DNA from: Arthrobacter sp. UNC362MFTsu5.1
GTDB taxonomy: Bacteria > Actinomycetota > Actinomycetes > Actinomycetales > Micrococcaceae
Reading direction: 5' to 3'
Length of the DNA stretch: 64,000 nt
Assembly: GCF_000685965.1 (NCBI RefSeq)
Contig: NZ_JMLE01000001.1
Coordinates: 124,001-188,000, forward strand
The notes below the pieces were generated by a model. The model searched no databases, was not told the DNA's origin, and saw only the letters and a list, made by a program, of their open reading frames with translations. The position numbers were made by a program, and so were the translations under genes. This document shows, one piece after another, positions 15,478 to 25,116 of the stretch (positions within the stretch are counted from its first letter, which is position 1; each line of letters opens with the position of its first letter).

Positions 15478-16923
15478 CTAGAAACTGGACGAACTCCCGG
15501 ACCCCGAGAAACTGCCGCCGCTTGCGCCATAGCCGGTGGTGCTGCCGCCGCCCCGGGCGGTGCTGACGCTGCCCACGCCGGTGCTGAATCCGGTATTGAA
15601 AGCCGGAACCGAGAAAAAGTAGTACGACGGATAGACGGTACCCAGGATGCTGGGCTCGTAAGCGCGGCCATGCTTGGCCCTGGTGCCGGCCTGGGCGTTG
15701 TCCATTCCCTCGCGCATCAGGTTGGCTTCCCGCTCGTTCTTCGCGAAGCCCGCGATGACTGTGTCCGCGTGGTCCTTCAGCAGTTCGGTCAGGTGGGTCC
15801 GGGCATCGCGCAGCCGGTCCAAGGCAGTTTCGGGGCTGATGCTGCCCTCGGCGAGTTCGGCCGACCAGCGCTCGATGTCACGGTGGCTCTGGTCGCGGAA
15901 AGACCGGAGCGCCGATGCCGTCGCCGAGTCGCCCCCGGCATGGCGCCTGCTGAGCATCTGTTCAATGCCGGCCAGGTCGCTGCGGAACGGCGCCAGCTGC
16001 CGGTCCCACGCCGGCGCCCACGCCGACCCCCGGTTCAGCAGGGCGTTGGTGTCCGCTATGACGTCATCGAGCGCATCCAGTTCCGCAGTCGCATCGGCAT
16101 AATTCCGCACCAGCTTCAGGTTCGGCCGGCGTCCCAAGGCGCGCGGAGTCAGTGCGTGTGCCTGGTTGGACAGCTGGGTGGCCGCGTTGTACTTGGCAAG
16201 GAAAGTGCGGTGCTTCTCCAGGACGGTGCTGCCGTAGCGAGAGGACTCCGGGATGGTGCCGGCGTTCAGCTCGGTGACCTGCAAATCCATACTCACGTTG
16301 GCGTAGCTGGCGTCCCCGCGGGCGAGTTCCCGGCGGCTGTCCACCCTGGTCCGCCACCGCACGATCAGCCACGTAGCGGCGCCAAGAACGGCCGCCGCCA
16401 CGGCCCCCCATGCCGTCACAAGGAACGCCGTGGACCGGTACCAGGGCTGGTTGATCAGTTCCGCTCCGCGCCTGATGCCGGCGATGGTTCCGTCGGTCCA
16501 CTGGGCATCGCGGAGGAAATCCTTGGAAGCATTCTGGATGTCCTCCCGTTGTTCCAGGGAAACCTTGCGGTCCTCGCCCATGTAGGTACCCACATGCCGG
16601 CCTACAGGGTCCAAAGCGAAGATGAAGAGGCCGTCCGCCCATTTCTGGCCGTCCGGGCTGATCCATTCCGGATGTTCGGCGCGGGCGAAGCGAAGGACTT
16701 CCTCGTTGAGGTTGTCCGACGCCGCACCGCGGTAGGTGAAGACGGCAACCCGGGTAGGTTCGTAGAAATCGATGGCTTCCACCGCCGGGAGCAGCCGGCC
16801 GCGGTCCAGCACGCCGGCGCGGTCCTCCACCAGAACCTCCACCGGCGGCTCCGCCAGGGCGGCGCTTGGACCGCAGAGCAGGCCGAGCAGGACAAGCAGT
16901 ACGGCAGCCAGGACCCTGCGCAT
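15478..16923 (-). CDS. DUF5129 (TPM-like) membrane protein
   Basis: Encodes 481 aa with a signal peptide (1-24, LLGLLCGPSAALA), then a TPM/DUF477-like domain (VEDRAGVLDRGRLLPAVEAI, VAVFTYRGAASDNLNEEVLR, DGLFIFALDP), one TM helix near 167-187 and a long cytoplasmic helical region. The tail is Gly/Ser-rich and ends SFSGSGSSSSF. Such tails are typical of TPM proteins. Described in actinobacteria as DUF5129; a role in membrane-protein turnover has been suggested for TPM domains in general. Confidence 0.88.
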   Translation of the reverse strand: MRRVLAAVLLVLLGLLCGPSAALAEPPVEVLVEDRAGVLDRGRLLPAVEAIDFYEPTRVAVFTYRGAASDNLNEEVLRFARAEHPEWISPDGQKWADGLFIFALDPVGRHVGTYMGEDRKVSLEQREDIQNASKDFLRDAQWTDGTIAGIRRGAELINQPWYRSTAFLVTAWGAVAAAVLGAATWLIVRWRTRVDSRRELARGDASYANVSMDLQVTELNAGTIPESSRYGSTVLEKHRTFLAKYNAATQLSNQAHALTPRALGRRPNLKLVRNYADATAELDALDDVIADTNALLNRGSAWAPAWDRQLAPFRSDLAGIEQMLSRRHAGGDSATASALRSFRDQSHRDIERWSAELAEGSISPETALDRLRDARTHLTELLKDHADTVIAGFAKNEREANLMREGMDNAQAGTRAKHGRAYEPSILGTVYPSYYFFSVPAFNTGFSTGVGSVSTARGGGSTTGYGASGGSFSGSGSSSSF

Positions 16924-17036
16924 GATTCCCTTTTCCCGTGGAGAAACATTTGTCTCCAGCCTTGTTGATGCCCATCACCGGTGATAGGGCCGAAAGTACC
17001 GTAGCTAGGGGGTGGGCAGTGCGCCATACTGACCAC

Positions 17037-17501
17037 ATGAACGCGGCGGCGGGAAGACCTCACAGGATCCTCGTGGTGATCCTGGCAATAATTGGTGTCC
17101 TGGCCGTGGCTGCGCTCGCCGTGGTCTTCTCGCGGGGTGAACCGGCCCTGCTGGACGAGTCCACGCCGCAGGGCGTGGTGCAGCGCTACTCGGCGGCTGT
17201 CATCGACGGCGATGAGGCGGCGGCCAGAGCCTACCTTACGGAAACTGCCCGGACCCAGTGCGTCGACTTTGAGCGGTCGTCCACGGAAAACCTGCGCGTC
17301 ACACTGGTGTCCACCACGGAACGGGCGACGTCCGCGGACGTGAGGGTACTGATGGTGGTGTCCAACGGAAGCGGACCCTTCGGGAACTCCGAATACGAAA
17401 CCGAGGACGTGTTCGATCTCGTCAAAACGGACGGCAAGTGGCTGATCGACTCCGCTCCCTGGCAGCTGCGGGTCTGCACGAACCGTGGAGTGAAGCCGTG
17501 A
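17037..17501 (+). CDS. Exported/membrane-anchored protein of unknown function (NTF2-like)
   Basis: Encodes 154 aa with an N-terminal TM helix (ILVVILAIIGVLAVAALAVV) and an extracellular domain starting TPQGVVQRYSAAVIDGDEAA, ending DGKWLIDSAPWQLRVC. The pattern of a helix, ARAYLTETAR, and a final strand after GKWLI is that of small NTF2-like (DUF4878-type) domains. It overlaps the next gene by four bases (GTGA), so they are co-translated. Confidence 0.78.
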   Translation: MNAAAGRPHRILVVILAIIGVLAVAALAVVFSRGEPALLDESTPQGVVQRYSAAVIDGDEAAARAYLTETARTQCVDFERSSTENLRVTLVSTTERATSADVRVLMVVSNGSGPFGNSEYETEDVFDLVKTDGKWLIDSAPWQLRVCTNRGVKP

Positions 17502-19210
17502 CCGCTGCCCAGACGGTGCCTGCGCCCGCAGCCGGATCCGCCCAGCCGACGGTCCGGCGCCTCATCGTTTACACGCTTCTTTTCGCCCTGGTTGTGGTGA
17601 CCGCCGTCGGCCTGAGCGGCCTCTTGGGCAGGCTGCTGGGCGCAGGCACGGTGCTCGTCGCAGGTGACGTGGCAGGCCTGGCACGTTCGCTCGCGTTCAC
17701 CCTGATCGGCGGCCCCATGGCGGCCGCGCTCTGGTGGTTCGTGTGGCGGCGGCTCGACGACGCCGTTGAGCGCTCGTCCGCAGGCTGGGGGCTGTACCTG
17801 ACCGGCATGTACGCGGTCTCGCTCATCACGGCGGCCACGGGGGTACTCAGCGCCCTTGCAGCCGTTATCGGAGGGGAACGGCTGGGCTGGCAGCTGTCGC
17901 TGTCCAACGGACTGGTCTGGGCCGGAGTGCTGGCATGGCACCGCTGGATGTGGCGCCACCCGCGGAAGAGTCCCTCGCTGATTCCGGACGTTCCCACGGT
18001 TGTGGGGGCGGCTTTCGGGCTCATCATCGGTGTGGGCGGATCGGTCACGGCGCTCGCGAATCTCCTGGACACCGCAATCCAGGGCTTAACCGCGTCCGCG
18101 TCCCTCGGGGATCCGTGGTGGAAGCTGGTGCTTCAGGCGCTCGCCTGGGGTGTCGGCGGCGTCGCCATCTGGTGGTGGCACTGGATCCACGACGGCGGAC
18201 GCCGGCTGACGACGGATTTCGCCGACGTCGCCCTGGTGGTTATCGGAATCCTCGGTGCCGTCCTCCTGACGGTGGGCGGCATCGGCACTGTCCTGTTTGT
18301 CCTGCTCCGGCTTGCCTTCGACCGCTCAGACCCCGTAAGTGAAATCCTGGAACCGCTCGGCGCCGCAATTGCTGCAGGCGCAGTGGGTTCCCTCGTCTGG
18401 GCGTACCACCGGACCGTCTCCGCCGGGCGGTCCGGCACCACGCTGCAGGCGGCCAAGCTTGTGACGTCGGGGGTGGGACTGGCGGCGGCCGCCACCGGAA
18501 TCGGGATTGTGGTCAACTCCGCCCTCAGCATCGCGGCAACACCCTTGGCCGGCGACGGCATTCGTACCCTGCTGCTGGGCGGAATCAGCGCGCTGGCGGT
18601 TGGCGGGCCACTGTGGTGGCTCACCTGGAAACCCGGGGTTGCACCCGAGCCGACCGAACTTGGACGCCGCGGCCGGCGGGTGTACCTCATCGCCGTGTTC
18701 GGCCTGAGCGCGATCGTCGCCGTTATCACCCTCCTGGTGATCGGGTACCGGGTCTTCGAATTCCTGCTCGACGACGTCAGCGGCGGCAGCCTGGTGGACC
18801 GCACCCGTGCACCGCTCGGCCTGCTGGTGGCGACGGGACTCGCTGCCGGATACCACTTCGCGGTCTGGCGTCACGACCGTTCCCTCACTGCGGCTGCCAC
18901 GCCCCGGAAGCGTACGGTCCGGAAACTGATCCTGGTGGCCGCGGGTGATCCGGAGCCATTGGCAAAGGTGGCAGCGGAGGTCACCGGTGCGAGCGTCACT
19001 GTCTGGAAAAGGGCCGACGCCGGATCCTCCGATGCGGTGGCGTCCGGTACTGCGCCTTCCGGCGCTGCGTCCTCCGACACAGCTGAGGAGGCTGCGGGCG
19101 GGTTGTCCGGGCAGCTCGCCCGGGCCTTGGAAGGTGTCGCGGCGGACCGTGTCCTGGTGATCACGGGCCCGGGGTCCCGGATCGAAGTGATCCCGCTGGG
19201 CTCGGACTGA
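17498..19210 (+). CDS. Multi-pass membrane protein with repeated DUF5671 domains
   Basis: Start at GTG 17498, overlapping the previous stop by 4 bp. The 570-aa product has about fifteen hydrophobic segments arranged as repeats, each with a TM helix, a WWxxWRR/WHRWMWR-type motif and an arginine-rich loop (ALWWFVWRRLDDAVE; VLAWHRWMWRHPRK; IWWWHWIHDGGRR; LWWLTWKPG). This repeat is DUF5671. The last 110 residues are soluble, with an Ala/Ser-rich stretch. Function unknown; the coupled upstream gene suggests a two-protein membrane module. Confidence 0.85.
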   Translation: MTAAQTVPAPAAGSAQPTVRRLIVYTLLFALVVVTAVGLSGLLGRLLGAGTVLVAGDVAGLARSLAFTLIGGPMAAALWWFVWRRLDDAVERSSAGWGLYLTGMYAVSLITAATGVLSALAAVIGGERLGWQLSLSNGLVWAGVLAWHRWMWRHPRKSPSLIPDVPTVVGAAFGLIIGVGGSVTALANLLDTAIQGLTASASLGDPWWKLVLQALAWGVGGVAIWWWHWIHDGGRRLTTDFADVALVVIGILGAVLLTVGGIGTVLFVLLRLAFDRSDPVSEILEPLGAAIAAGAVGSLVWAYHRTVSAGRSGTTLQAAKLVTSGVGLAAAATGIGIVVNSALSIAATPLAGDGIRTLLLGGISALAVGGPLWWLTWKPGVAPEPTELGRRGRRVYLIAVFGLSAIVAVITLLVIGYRVFEFLLDDVSGGSLVDRTRAPLGLLVATGLAAGYHFAVWRHDRSLTAAATPRKRTVRKLILVAAGDPEPLAKVAAEVTGASVTVWKRADAGSSDAVASGTAPSGAASSDTAEEAAGGLSGQLARALEGVAADRVLVITGPGSRIEVIPLGSD

Positions 19211-19251
19211 GCCGGGCCTGAACGGGCCTGCGGGCTTGGATTGAGCCGGGC

Positions 19252-20943
19252 CTAGATTCCGAACGTCCGCTTGTAGGTCCGCACCGCGTTGTTGACCGTG
19301 GGGAAGAAGTGGTCCGGGCCGAACCTGCTGCTGACCCCGAACTTGAGCAGCCGGTCCTTGACGGGCCCCTTCAGCTCGGCGAAGACCAGGCTGATGCCCT
19401 GGCCCGCCAGTTCGTCGTCGAGTTCCACGAGGTCGTCCAAGGCGGTGGTGTCCAGGTCCGTGATGGCCTCCGACGCCACGATGACCCATTTGACCGGTCC
19501 AGGGGCGTTCGCCACAAGGTTGCGGATGTGCTCCGCAAATACTGCTCCGTTGGCGAAGAAGAGCGGGGCGTCAAAGCGGGCGATGACCAGGCCCGGAACG
19601 CGCTGGCCCTCCGGGTGCCGGCTGAGGTCGTGGTAGCCCGGGACGTCCTCCAGGCTGGCCAGTTCGGTGCGGTACGGATCCCACGCCCGCCTAACGAACG
19701 CGATGAGTGACAGCGCAATGGCGATAACGATGCCCTGCAGTACGCCGACGAACGCGACCCCGAGGAACGTGGCGATAAGGAGGGCCGTTTCCATCCGGCT
19801 CATGCGGACCAGCCGGAGCATGGTCTTGACATCCACCAGCGAGGCCGCTGCAACGATGACGACGGCGGCCAGCGTGGTGGTGGGGAGGAATGCTGTGATC
19901 CCGGGCGCCGCCACCATGAAGATGACGACAATAACCGCGGCCACGATGCCGCTGAAAGGCGTGCGGGCGCCGGCGTCGAGCGCGATCGGCGTCCGGGAAG
20001 AGCTGCCGCAGACCGGAAAGCCGCCGAGCATTCCGCTGGCCACGTTGGCGATTCCCAGCGCCCCCATTTCCTGGTTGCCGCTCGTGTGGATGCCGCGTCG
20101 GCCCGCGAGGCTTTTGGACAAGGTGGACGTATCGGCAAAGGCGATCAGGGCGATGCCGGCCGCCGGTCCGATTAGCCCGACAACATCGTTCATGGTGATG
20201 CCGGATAGCGCCGGTGCCGGCAGCCCGGGCGGAAGGGCTCCGACCATGGGCATGGCGTCCTTGAGGTCCAGGGCGGCGGCCGTTCCAATGGAGGCTGCCA
20301 CAGCCAGTAGTACGCCGGGAATCTTCCCGGGAAGGAAGCGGCCGGCGACGATGATGGCCACAGTGGCAACCCCGAACAGCAGGGCCACGGGATTGGCGGC
20401 TCCTTGCAGGACGGCTTCGACGGTCTCAGTTACCTTCGCGGGCAGGGAGTCTCCGGAGACCGTGATCCCGAGCAGCCTGGGCAGTTGGCTGACCATAATG
20501 GCGAGGGCTATGCCGTTGAGGTAGCCCACCCGGATCGGCTTGGACAGCAGCCCGGTGACGAAGCCCAGCCTGAAGATCCGGCCGGCGATCAGGAAGATTC
20601 CGATCAGGATGGCCAGGACACCTGCGAGCGCCACGGCATGGGCCGGATCCCTTCCGGCCAGCGGAAGCAGGGCGGCGGCGATCATGGGTGCCAGCGATGA
20701 ATCAGGTCCCACGATGATCACCCGGGCGGGACCGAAAACCGCGTAAAACAGCATTGGCACCACCGACGCGTACAGTCCTGTGACCGCGGGCAGCCCGGCC
20801 GCTTCGGCATAGGCCATGCCGGCGGGTATCAGCGCCGCGCTAAGGGCTGCTCCCGCGGCAAGATCGGACCGAAGCCAGGACAGCTGGTACGTGCGGGCCA
20901 GCTGGATGCCCGGAACGGCTTTCAGGATCCAACCGCGCTGCAT
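19252..20943 (-). CDS. SulP family anion transporter with STAS domain
   Basis: Encodes 563 aa. N-terminal SulP core of 10-14 TM helices: starts QLSWLRSDLAAGAALSAALI, PAGMAYAEAAGLPAVTGLYAS, then FADTSTLSKS and GFPVCGSSSRT. The C-terminal STAS domain (about 435-555) has PGLVIARFDAPLFFANGAVF and VIVASEAITDLDTTALDDLV. SulP proteins carry sulfate, bicarbonate or dicarboxylates; no assimilation gene nearby narrows this. Monocistronic. Confidence 0.95.
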   Translation of the reverse strand: MQRGWILKAVPGIQLARTYQLSWLRSDLAAGAALSAALIPAGMAYAEAAGLPAVTGLYASVVPMLFYAVFGPARVIIVGPDSSLAPMIAAALLPLAGRDPAHAVALAGVLAILIGIFLIAGRIFRLGFVTGLLSKPIRVGYLNGIALAIMVSQLPRLLGITVSGDSLPAKVTETVEAVLQGAANPVALLFGVATVAIIVAGRFLPGKIPGVLLAVAASIGTAAALDLKDAMPMVGALPPGLPAPALSGITMNDVVGLIGPAAGIALIAFADTSTLSKSLAGRRGIHTSGNQEMGALGIANVASGMLGGFPVCGSSSRTPIALDAGARTPFSGIVAAVIVVIFMVAAPGITAFLPTTTLAAVVIVAAASLVDVKTMLRLVRMSRMETALLIATFLGVAFVGVLQGIVIAIALSLIAFVRRAWDPYRTELASLEDVPGYHDLSRHPEGQRVPGLVIARFDAPLFFANGAVFAEHIRNLVANAPGPVKWVIVASEAITDLDTTALDDLVELDDELAGQGISLVFAELKGPVKDRLLKFGVSSRFGPDHFFPTVNNAVRTYKRTFGI

Positions 20944-20975
20944 TGGGGCCTCCCGGGCTGGTGGTCGGCGTCAGG

Positions 20976-21677
20976 CTACGGAGTGCCCTGGATGGGGCCG
21001 TAGTCCTGGCCGTACTCGGCGGAGACCAGGATGGGCAGGTGGTCCGAGGCGCCGCGCGGCAGCGTTTCCACGCTGTCGATGTCCAGGCCGAGGGAGGTGG
21101 CAAAGTCGAAATGCCCCTTGAAGACCTTGTACCTCGTGTAAGTCCGCCGGTCGCTGAGGGAAAGCTCGTACCCGGAGTTCTTCATGTGTTCGTTGAGGTT
21201 CTTGGTGAAGAACGGGTAGTTGAAGTCACCCACCATAAGCGTCATCAGCCCGCTGCCCATCCCGAGGAGTTCAGCGTGGGCCGCCTTGATCTGCTTGCGG
21301 CGCAGCGAATTGGAGGCCGTCAGGGGCGCCGCGTGGAAGGAAGCGATCACCAGCTCATGGTCTGTTTCGTTGTCCACCACGCGGGTGCCGATCAGGCGCT
21401 CATGGGCCGGGGCCAGGACACGGTCATGCAGTGATTTCTTCAACGCGAAAGTGTTGGTTTCAAAAGCTGTGAAGCGGTCCATCCGGTAGTAGATGGCGAG
21501 CCCCAGCCTGTTGCCCTTGGTTGAGTCGGCCAGGTGAAGCGGCCCCAGTGTGTCCGGTAAGTCCGTGGTGTCGCACTCCTGCAGGCACAAGGCATCTATC
21601 CCGAAGTCGCTGGCCAGATCCTGCAGTTCACCGACCGCCGCGTGCTTGCGTAGGTTGTAGCTGATGACTCGTATCAG
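20976..21677 (-). CDS. Endonuclease/exonuclease/phosphatase family protein, likely CTG start
   Basis: EEP-fold protein. The clear homology begins upstream of the first ATG (21590): from a CTG at 21677 the frame reads IRVISYNLRKHAAVGELQDL then ALCLQECDTTDLP, the conserved N-terminal strand and catalytic Glu. AAGAGG lies seven bases before the CTG. No ATG, GTG or TTG in frame gives the complete N terminus, so a CTG start (233 aa) is the best model. Further motifs: LVIASFHAAPL, MVGDFNYP (catalytic Asp-Asn) and ASDHLPILV (terminal SDH). Confidence 0.85.
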   Translation of the reverse strand: MIRVISYNLRKHAAVGELQDLASDFGIDALCLQECDTTDLPDTLGPLHLADSTKGNRLGLAIYYRMDRFTAFETNTFALKKSLHDRVLAPAHERLIGTRVVDNETDHELVIASFHAAPLTASNSLRRKQIKAAHAELLGMGSGLMTLMVGDFNYPFFTKNLNEHMKNSGYELSLSDRRTYTRYKVFKGHFDFATSLGLDIDSVETLPRGASDHLPILVSAEYGQDYGPIQGTP

Positions 21678-21794
21678 GGGAATACCTCTTCCGAGCGTAG
21701 TAAGGAGAACCGACTCCTGAGTCTAGTCCGATACAGGGTACCCAGCACAGAAGGACGCCACGGAAGGGTCCCGTGAAAGCAGCCAGGCATCACG

Positions 21795-21826
21795 GCAGGG
21801 GACGCGGCCGTGCCGTCGTCCCCTGC
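21795..21826 (-). terminator. Hairpin after the surface operon
   Basis: Perfect 10-bp arms GCAGGGGACG and CGTCCCCTGC around a 12-base loop, 41 bp downstream of the operon's last stop on the minus strand. Confidence 0.6.
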
Positions 21827-21866
21827 TTGTGGGTCCCCTGCCTGGGCCCGCTGCCTGCGGCGTGTC

Positions 21867-23447
21867 TTAGCGGCCGCCGGGACCGCGTGCGGCGGTGTAT
21901 TCGCCGGCGGTGACAGTGCCTTGCTCCTGGGCACCGTCAAGCGTTCCTTCCCCGAGGCCGGCAGTGACCTTGGCGGTCCCGCCGGTGTACACGGTGTATT
22001 CCTCGCCGGCCGTGATGGCTGCGGAGGAGTAGACCAGCGAAGCCGCCTGCTTCGACGTCACGAAGGTCGCCACCACTGCGCCGCCGGAGTCTGCCAGCTG
22101 GATGGTGGTGCCGGCCGGGAGGGCTGAACCGAAGGTCAGCTGGACGCCGGACTGCGCTGAAGCCGTCCCCGGAGTAACAGCCATGCCGGAGCTTCCCGCG
22201 GCCGCCACCGTGCCGCCATTGACCACGAGTTCGCCGTTGACGTCCAGCGCGCCGTTGCCGTCGTTGGTGGGGCCGTTGACCACAACCGTGCCGCCGGTGA
22301 TGGTGGCGCTGCCGTTGGAATCCAGGCCGTCACCCTGTGAATTGATGGTGAGCGATCCGCCGCTGATTTCCACTGTGTAGTCTCCCGCGGCCATCTCACC
22401 GCCGCCGCCCATGCCGCCGCCCATTCCTCCCTGCGAGGTGGTGCCCGTGCTGCCCCCGGAAGCGTTGACGCCGTCGTCGTTGGACGTGACGCTGGCGGTA
22501 CCGCCGGAGATGACGATGTGCTGGGCTTCCAGGCCTTCTTCGGATTCTTTCACCGTGGCGGAGCCGGCTGCGACGGTGAGCGTGTTGAAGGCCTTGATGC
22601 CGTCGTCGCCGGCGCTGACTGTGAGGGTTCCGCCGTTGATGAGCACCCAGCCGCGGCCTTCGTCTTCCTCGTTGTCCGACTTGAAGCCGTCGTCGCCCGC
22701 CGTGACCTGGTAGGCGCCGTCGAGGAGGACTGCGTAGTCCTTGCCCACGATCCCGTCGTCCTTGGCGTCCACGGCCACATTGCCTGCGGCCAGCACCAGT
22801 CCGTCCTTGGCCGAAATGCCGTCGTTGTAGTTGCCGTCCACGGTCAGCGATCCGGTGCCGGCGATGGTGAGGTCGGCCATGGAGTAGAGCGCGGCGTTGG
22901 GTGCGTCGTCGCCCTGGTCCGTGTAGCTGGCGGCGTCGGCCAGGGTATTGGAGGTTCCCTCTGCCAGGAAGACGATTGCTTCGTTGGCGCTCTGCACCAC
23001 CAACGGGGATCCGGTGGAGCTGGTCACGTCCGCACCGTCCAGGATGATGCGCACTACGTCCTCTTCACCGGCGGCAACCACCACCTTGCCGTCCGTCAGG
23101 GAACCGCTCAGGCGGTAGGTCCCGGCAGCGCTGATGGTGACGGTATCGCCGTCGACCTTTACGGCGCCCGAGGAATCTGATGTAACAGTGCTGGCGCCGT
23201 CCGCCAGGGTCACGGCTACTTCGGACGCGGCGTCCCAGGTGAGGTCGTCGGCGTCGTAGTGGGTGTCCGCCGAGAGGGTGTCCAGGGAGACGGCCTCGGC
23301 CGTTCCGGACGACCCCGACGCTGCTGAGGTGGACGTGCCGCCGGTGATCGAGGTTCCGGTGGAGGCGGTGCCGGCCGCGGAGCAGCCGGCCAGGCCCACG
23401 GCAAGGGCCAGGGCAGTGACGGAGAGGTAGGTGCGGAGGCTTTTCAT
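21867..23447 (-). CDS. Cthe_2159-type calcium/carbohydrate-binding beta-helix lipoprotein
   Basis: Encodes 526 aa from ATG 23447. Lipobox LALAVGLAGC with Cys22 and a Ser/Thr/Gly linker. The rest is a right-handed beta-solenoid of repeated DDG turns: AKDDGIVGKD, AGDDGFKSDNEED, SAGDDGIKAFN, SNDDGVNASGG, SQGDGLDSNG, TNDGNGALDV. This acidic repeat is the Cthe_2159 (DUF4353) signature; the founding member binds polygalacturonic acid and calcium. Last gene of a five-gene operon with VTC and DUF4956 genes, so probably binds the polymer made or processed by that system at the cell surface. Confidence 0.9.
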   Translation of the reverse strand: MKSLRTYLSVTALALAVGLAGCSAAGTASTGTSITGGTSTSAASGSSGTAEAVSLDTLSADTHYDADDLTWDAASEVAVTLADGASTVTSDSSGAVKVDGDTVTISAAGTYRLSGSLTDGKVVVAAGEEDVVRIILDGADVTSSTGSPLVVQSANEAIVFLAEGTSNTLADAASYTDQGDDAPNAALYSMADLTIAGTGSLTVDGNYNDGISAKDGLVLAAGNVAVDAKDDGIVGKDYAVLLDGAYQVTAGDDGFKSDNEEDEGRGWVLINGGTLTVSAGDDGIKAFNTLTVAAGSATVKESEEGLEAQHIVISGGTASVTSNDDGVNASGGSTGTTSQGGMGGGMGGGGEMAAGDYTVEISGGSLTINSQGDGLDSNGSATITGGTVVVNGPTNDGNGALDVNGELVVNGGTVAAAGSSGMAVTPGTASAQSGVQLTFGSALPAGTTIQLADSGGAVVATFVTSKQAASLVYSSAAITAGEEYTVYTGGTAKVTAGLGEGTLDGAQEQGTVTAGEYTAARGPGGR

Positions 23448-23521
23448 GGTGTGTGTTCCTTCGGTGAAGTATGTGGGTGAAGCGGAGGGAGATGGGTGGG
23501 GGAGCCTGCCAGGGAGAGGGT

Positions 23522-24310
23522 TCAGGCGGCGGGGCGGAGGGCCAGCGTCCGGCGGAGCGTGCGGTTCCAGCGGTTGGCCGGCAGCTCCGGGCAGAGGGCC
23601 GCCATTCCGGTGGCGAATTTGGAGATCCTTGAGGGCCGGATGCCCTGGGCCCAGAGGTGCCGGTCCAGCGGGCCAGCCGTCGATCCGGACTTGGTCTCCA
23701 GGATGACTGCGCCGTCCAGGACCCAGGCCTGCCCGCCGGGCCGCTGCCAGGTGACATCCGTGTCGATGGTTGCCCGGCTGCCGGATTCGGGCAGGTACAG
23801 GGTGATGCGGTGGTAGCGCGTTTCCAGCACCGGTCCCAGGGAACTGTCCGGAACGCAGCCCACTGCGGCGGCGAGGGTTTCCCGGACGTAGTCCAGGCCC
23901 TCCTCCGTCAGCCGGGCGCGGTCGGTGGGTTCGTAGGGGATGCGTTCCTTGACGGTGGCCTCGCGGGCGCCTTCGGTTTTGACTTCCAGGAAGCTGACGG
24001 CGCTGTCCACATAGGTCCTGGTGCGGACCTTGTACCGGCGTCGGCGGCCGTGGGCGGCCAGGAGATAGCTGTCCAGCCCGGCCGAGTCGAAATACACGGA
24101 GTCGTACGCGAAGGAGCGGCAGCCGTCCATTTCCAGGACGCGGACATCGGCGTCGAACGTGGCCAGGAGTTCCTGAGCCTGTGACTCGGGGACCACGTAC
24201 TTCCGGTCCACCCGTGTCTGCAGCGCGGCTTCCGCGTTCAGCTCGTCCAGCCCGACAGACGGCAGCAGGCGGAGGGAGTCCAGGACGCCGGCCTGCGCCG
24301 CGCCGCTCAT
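23522..24310 (-). CDS. VTC-domain (polyphosphate polymerase-like) protein
   Basis: Encodes 262 aa. Contains the VTC tunnel-fold motifs in order: ALQTRVDRKYVV (basic substrate residues), YDSVYFDS, GRRRRYKVRTRTYVDS, VSFLEVKTE (metal Glu), a late VLETKSG and IRPSRISKFATGMA. In yeast the VTC4 domain makes polyphosphate from ATP; bacterial homologues in exopolymer operons have no proven product. Coupled to DUF4956 by a 4-bp overlap, a standard pairing. Confidence 0.92.
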   Translation of the reverse strand: MSGAAQAGVLDSLRLLPSVGLDELNAEAALQTRVDRKYVVPESQAQELLATFDADVRVLEMDGCRSFAYDSVYFDSAGLDSYLLAAHGRRRRYKVRTRTYVDSAVSFLEVKTEGAREATVKERIPYEPTDRARLTEEGLDYVRETLAAAVGCVPDSSLGPVLETRYHRITLYLPESGSRATIDTDVTWQRPGGQAWVLDGAVILETKSGSTAGPLDRHLWAQGIRPSRISKFATGMAALCPELPANRWNRTLRRTLALRPAA

Positions 24311-25041
24311 GCCGCACCTGCCGAGGCATGGACGGGAGCGGAAGCCGGAGCGGACGCGGGGTCAACCGGGAGCCCGGCGGGCTCCGACGGCGCGGGGTCC
24401 GACGGCACGGGCTCCGACGGCGCGGGGTCCGCGGAGGGGTGCGCTGCCAGGTAGCCCGGCGCAACTTTCCCTGCAGGCGTGGCGGCGGGGAACGTTGCCG
24501 GGACGTAGGCGTAGCGCACGTCAACCACCGTCTTGTCGTTGACGAGGTCCAGTTCCTGCACGGTGGCTGAGTGGACTTTTCCGTGGACCACTTCTTCGAG
24601 CCGGGCGTAGAGGTCCTCGTCCACGGCGATGGCGCGGTCAAGGATCACTGTCTGGTGGCGGTACGCGGGCAGGACTCGGGAATGGTCTCCCACGAACATC
24701 ACCAGCAGGATCATGGCCATCAGCGCCAGCGGCAGCCACACGGGGTCGATGCCGAGGCCGGCGATCAGGCCCAGGGCAAGGGCCGAGAAGTAGTAGGCCA
24801 CCTCGTGCTGCGCCAGTTCGGTGGAGCGCAGCCGGATGATGGACAGGACTCCGAAGAGGCCGAGGCCCAGGCCCACGCCGGCGGCCGAGCCGGAGAGTGC
24901 GGCCGCCACGGCCATGACGCCGACATTCATGCCGAGGTAGGACACCACCAGGTCGCGGCGCCGGTGCCGGCGGAGGTACAGGGCGAAGGTCAGGATGCTG
25001 ATGGCGGCCAGGTCGGCGGCGATGAGGATGAGGGGTGTCAT
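24307..25041 (-). CDS. DUF4956 membrane protein
   Basis: Start ATG 25041 with GGAG nine bases before. The 244-aa product has four N-terminal hydrophobic segments (ILIAADLAAISILTFALYL; VGVMAVAAALSG; LGLGLFGVLSII; PLALMAMILLVMFVG) with the conserved RLRSTELAQHEVAYYFSALA loop, then a soluble domain and a proline/serine tail (DPAPSEPVPSDPAPSEP). DUF4956 proteins nearly always accompany VTC-domain proteins. It shares an ATGA overlap with the VTC gene. Confidence 0.9.
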   Translation of the reverse strand: MTPLILIAADLAAISILTFALYLRRHRRRDLVVSYLGMNVGVMAVAAALSGSAAGVGLGLGLFGVLSIIRLRSTELAQHEVAYYFSALALGLIAGLGIDPVWLPLALMAMILLVMFVGDHSRVLPAYRHQTVILDRAIAVDEDLYARLEEVVHGKVHSATVQELDLVNDKTVVDVRYAYVPATFPAATPAGKVAPGYLAAHPSADPAPSEPVPSDPAPSEPAGLPVDPASAPASAPVHASAGAA

Positions 25042-25116
25042 GGGATTCTCCGGAATCTGATGGGTGGACTGGTTTTCACGATCCACGGCCAAACTGTGCG
25101 GGTGCTGTGATGGAAC

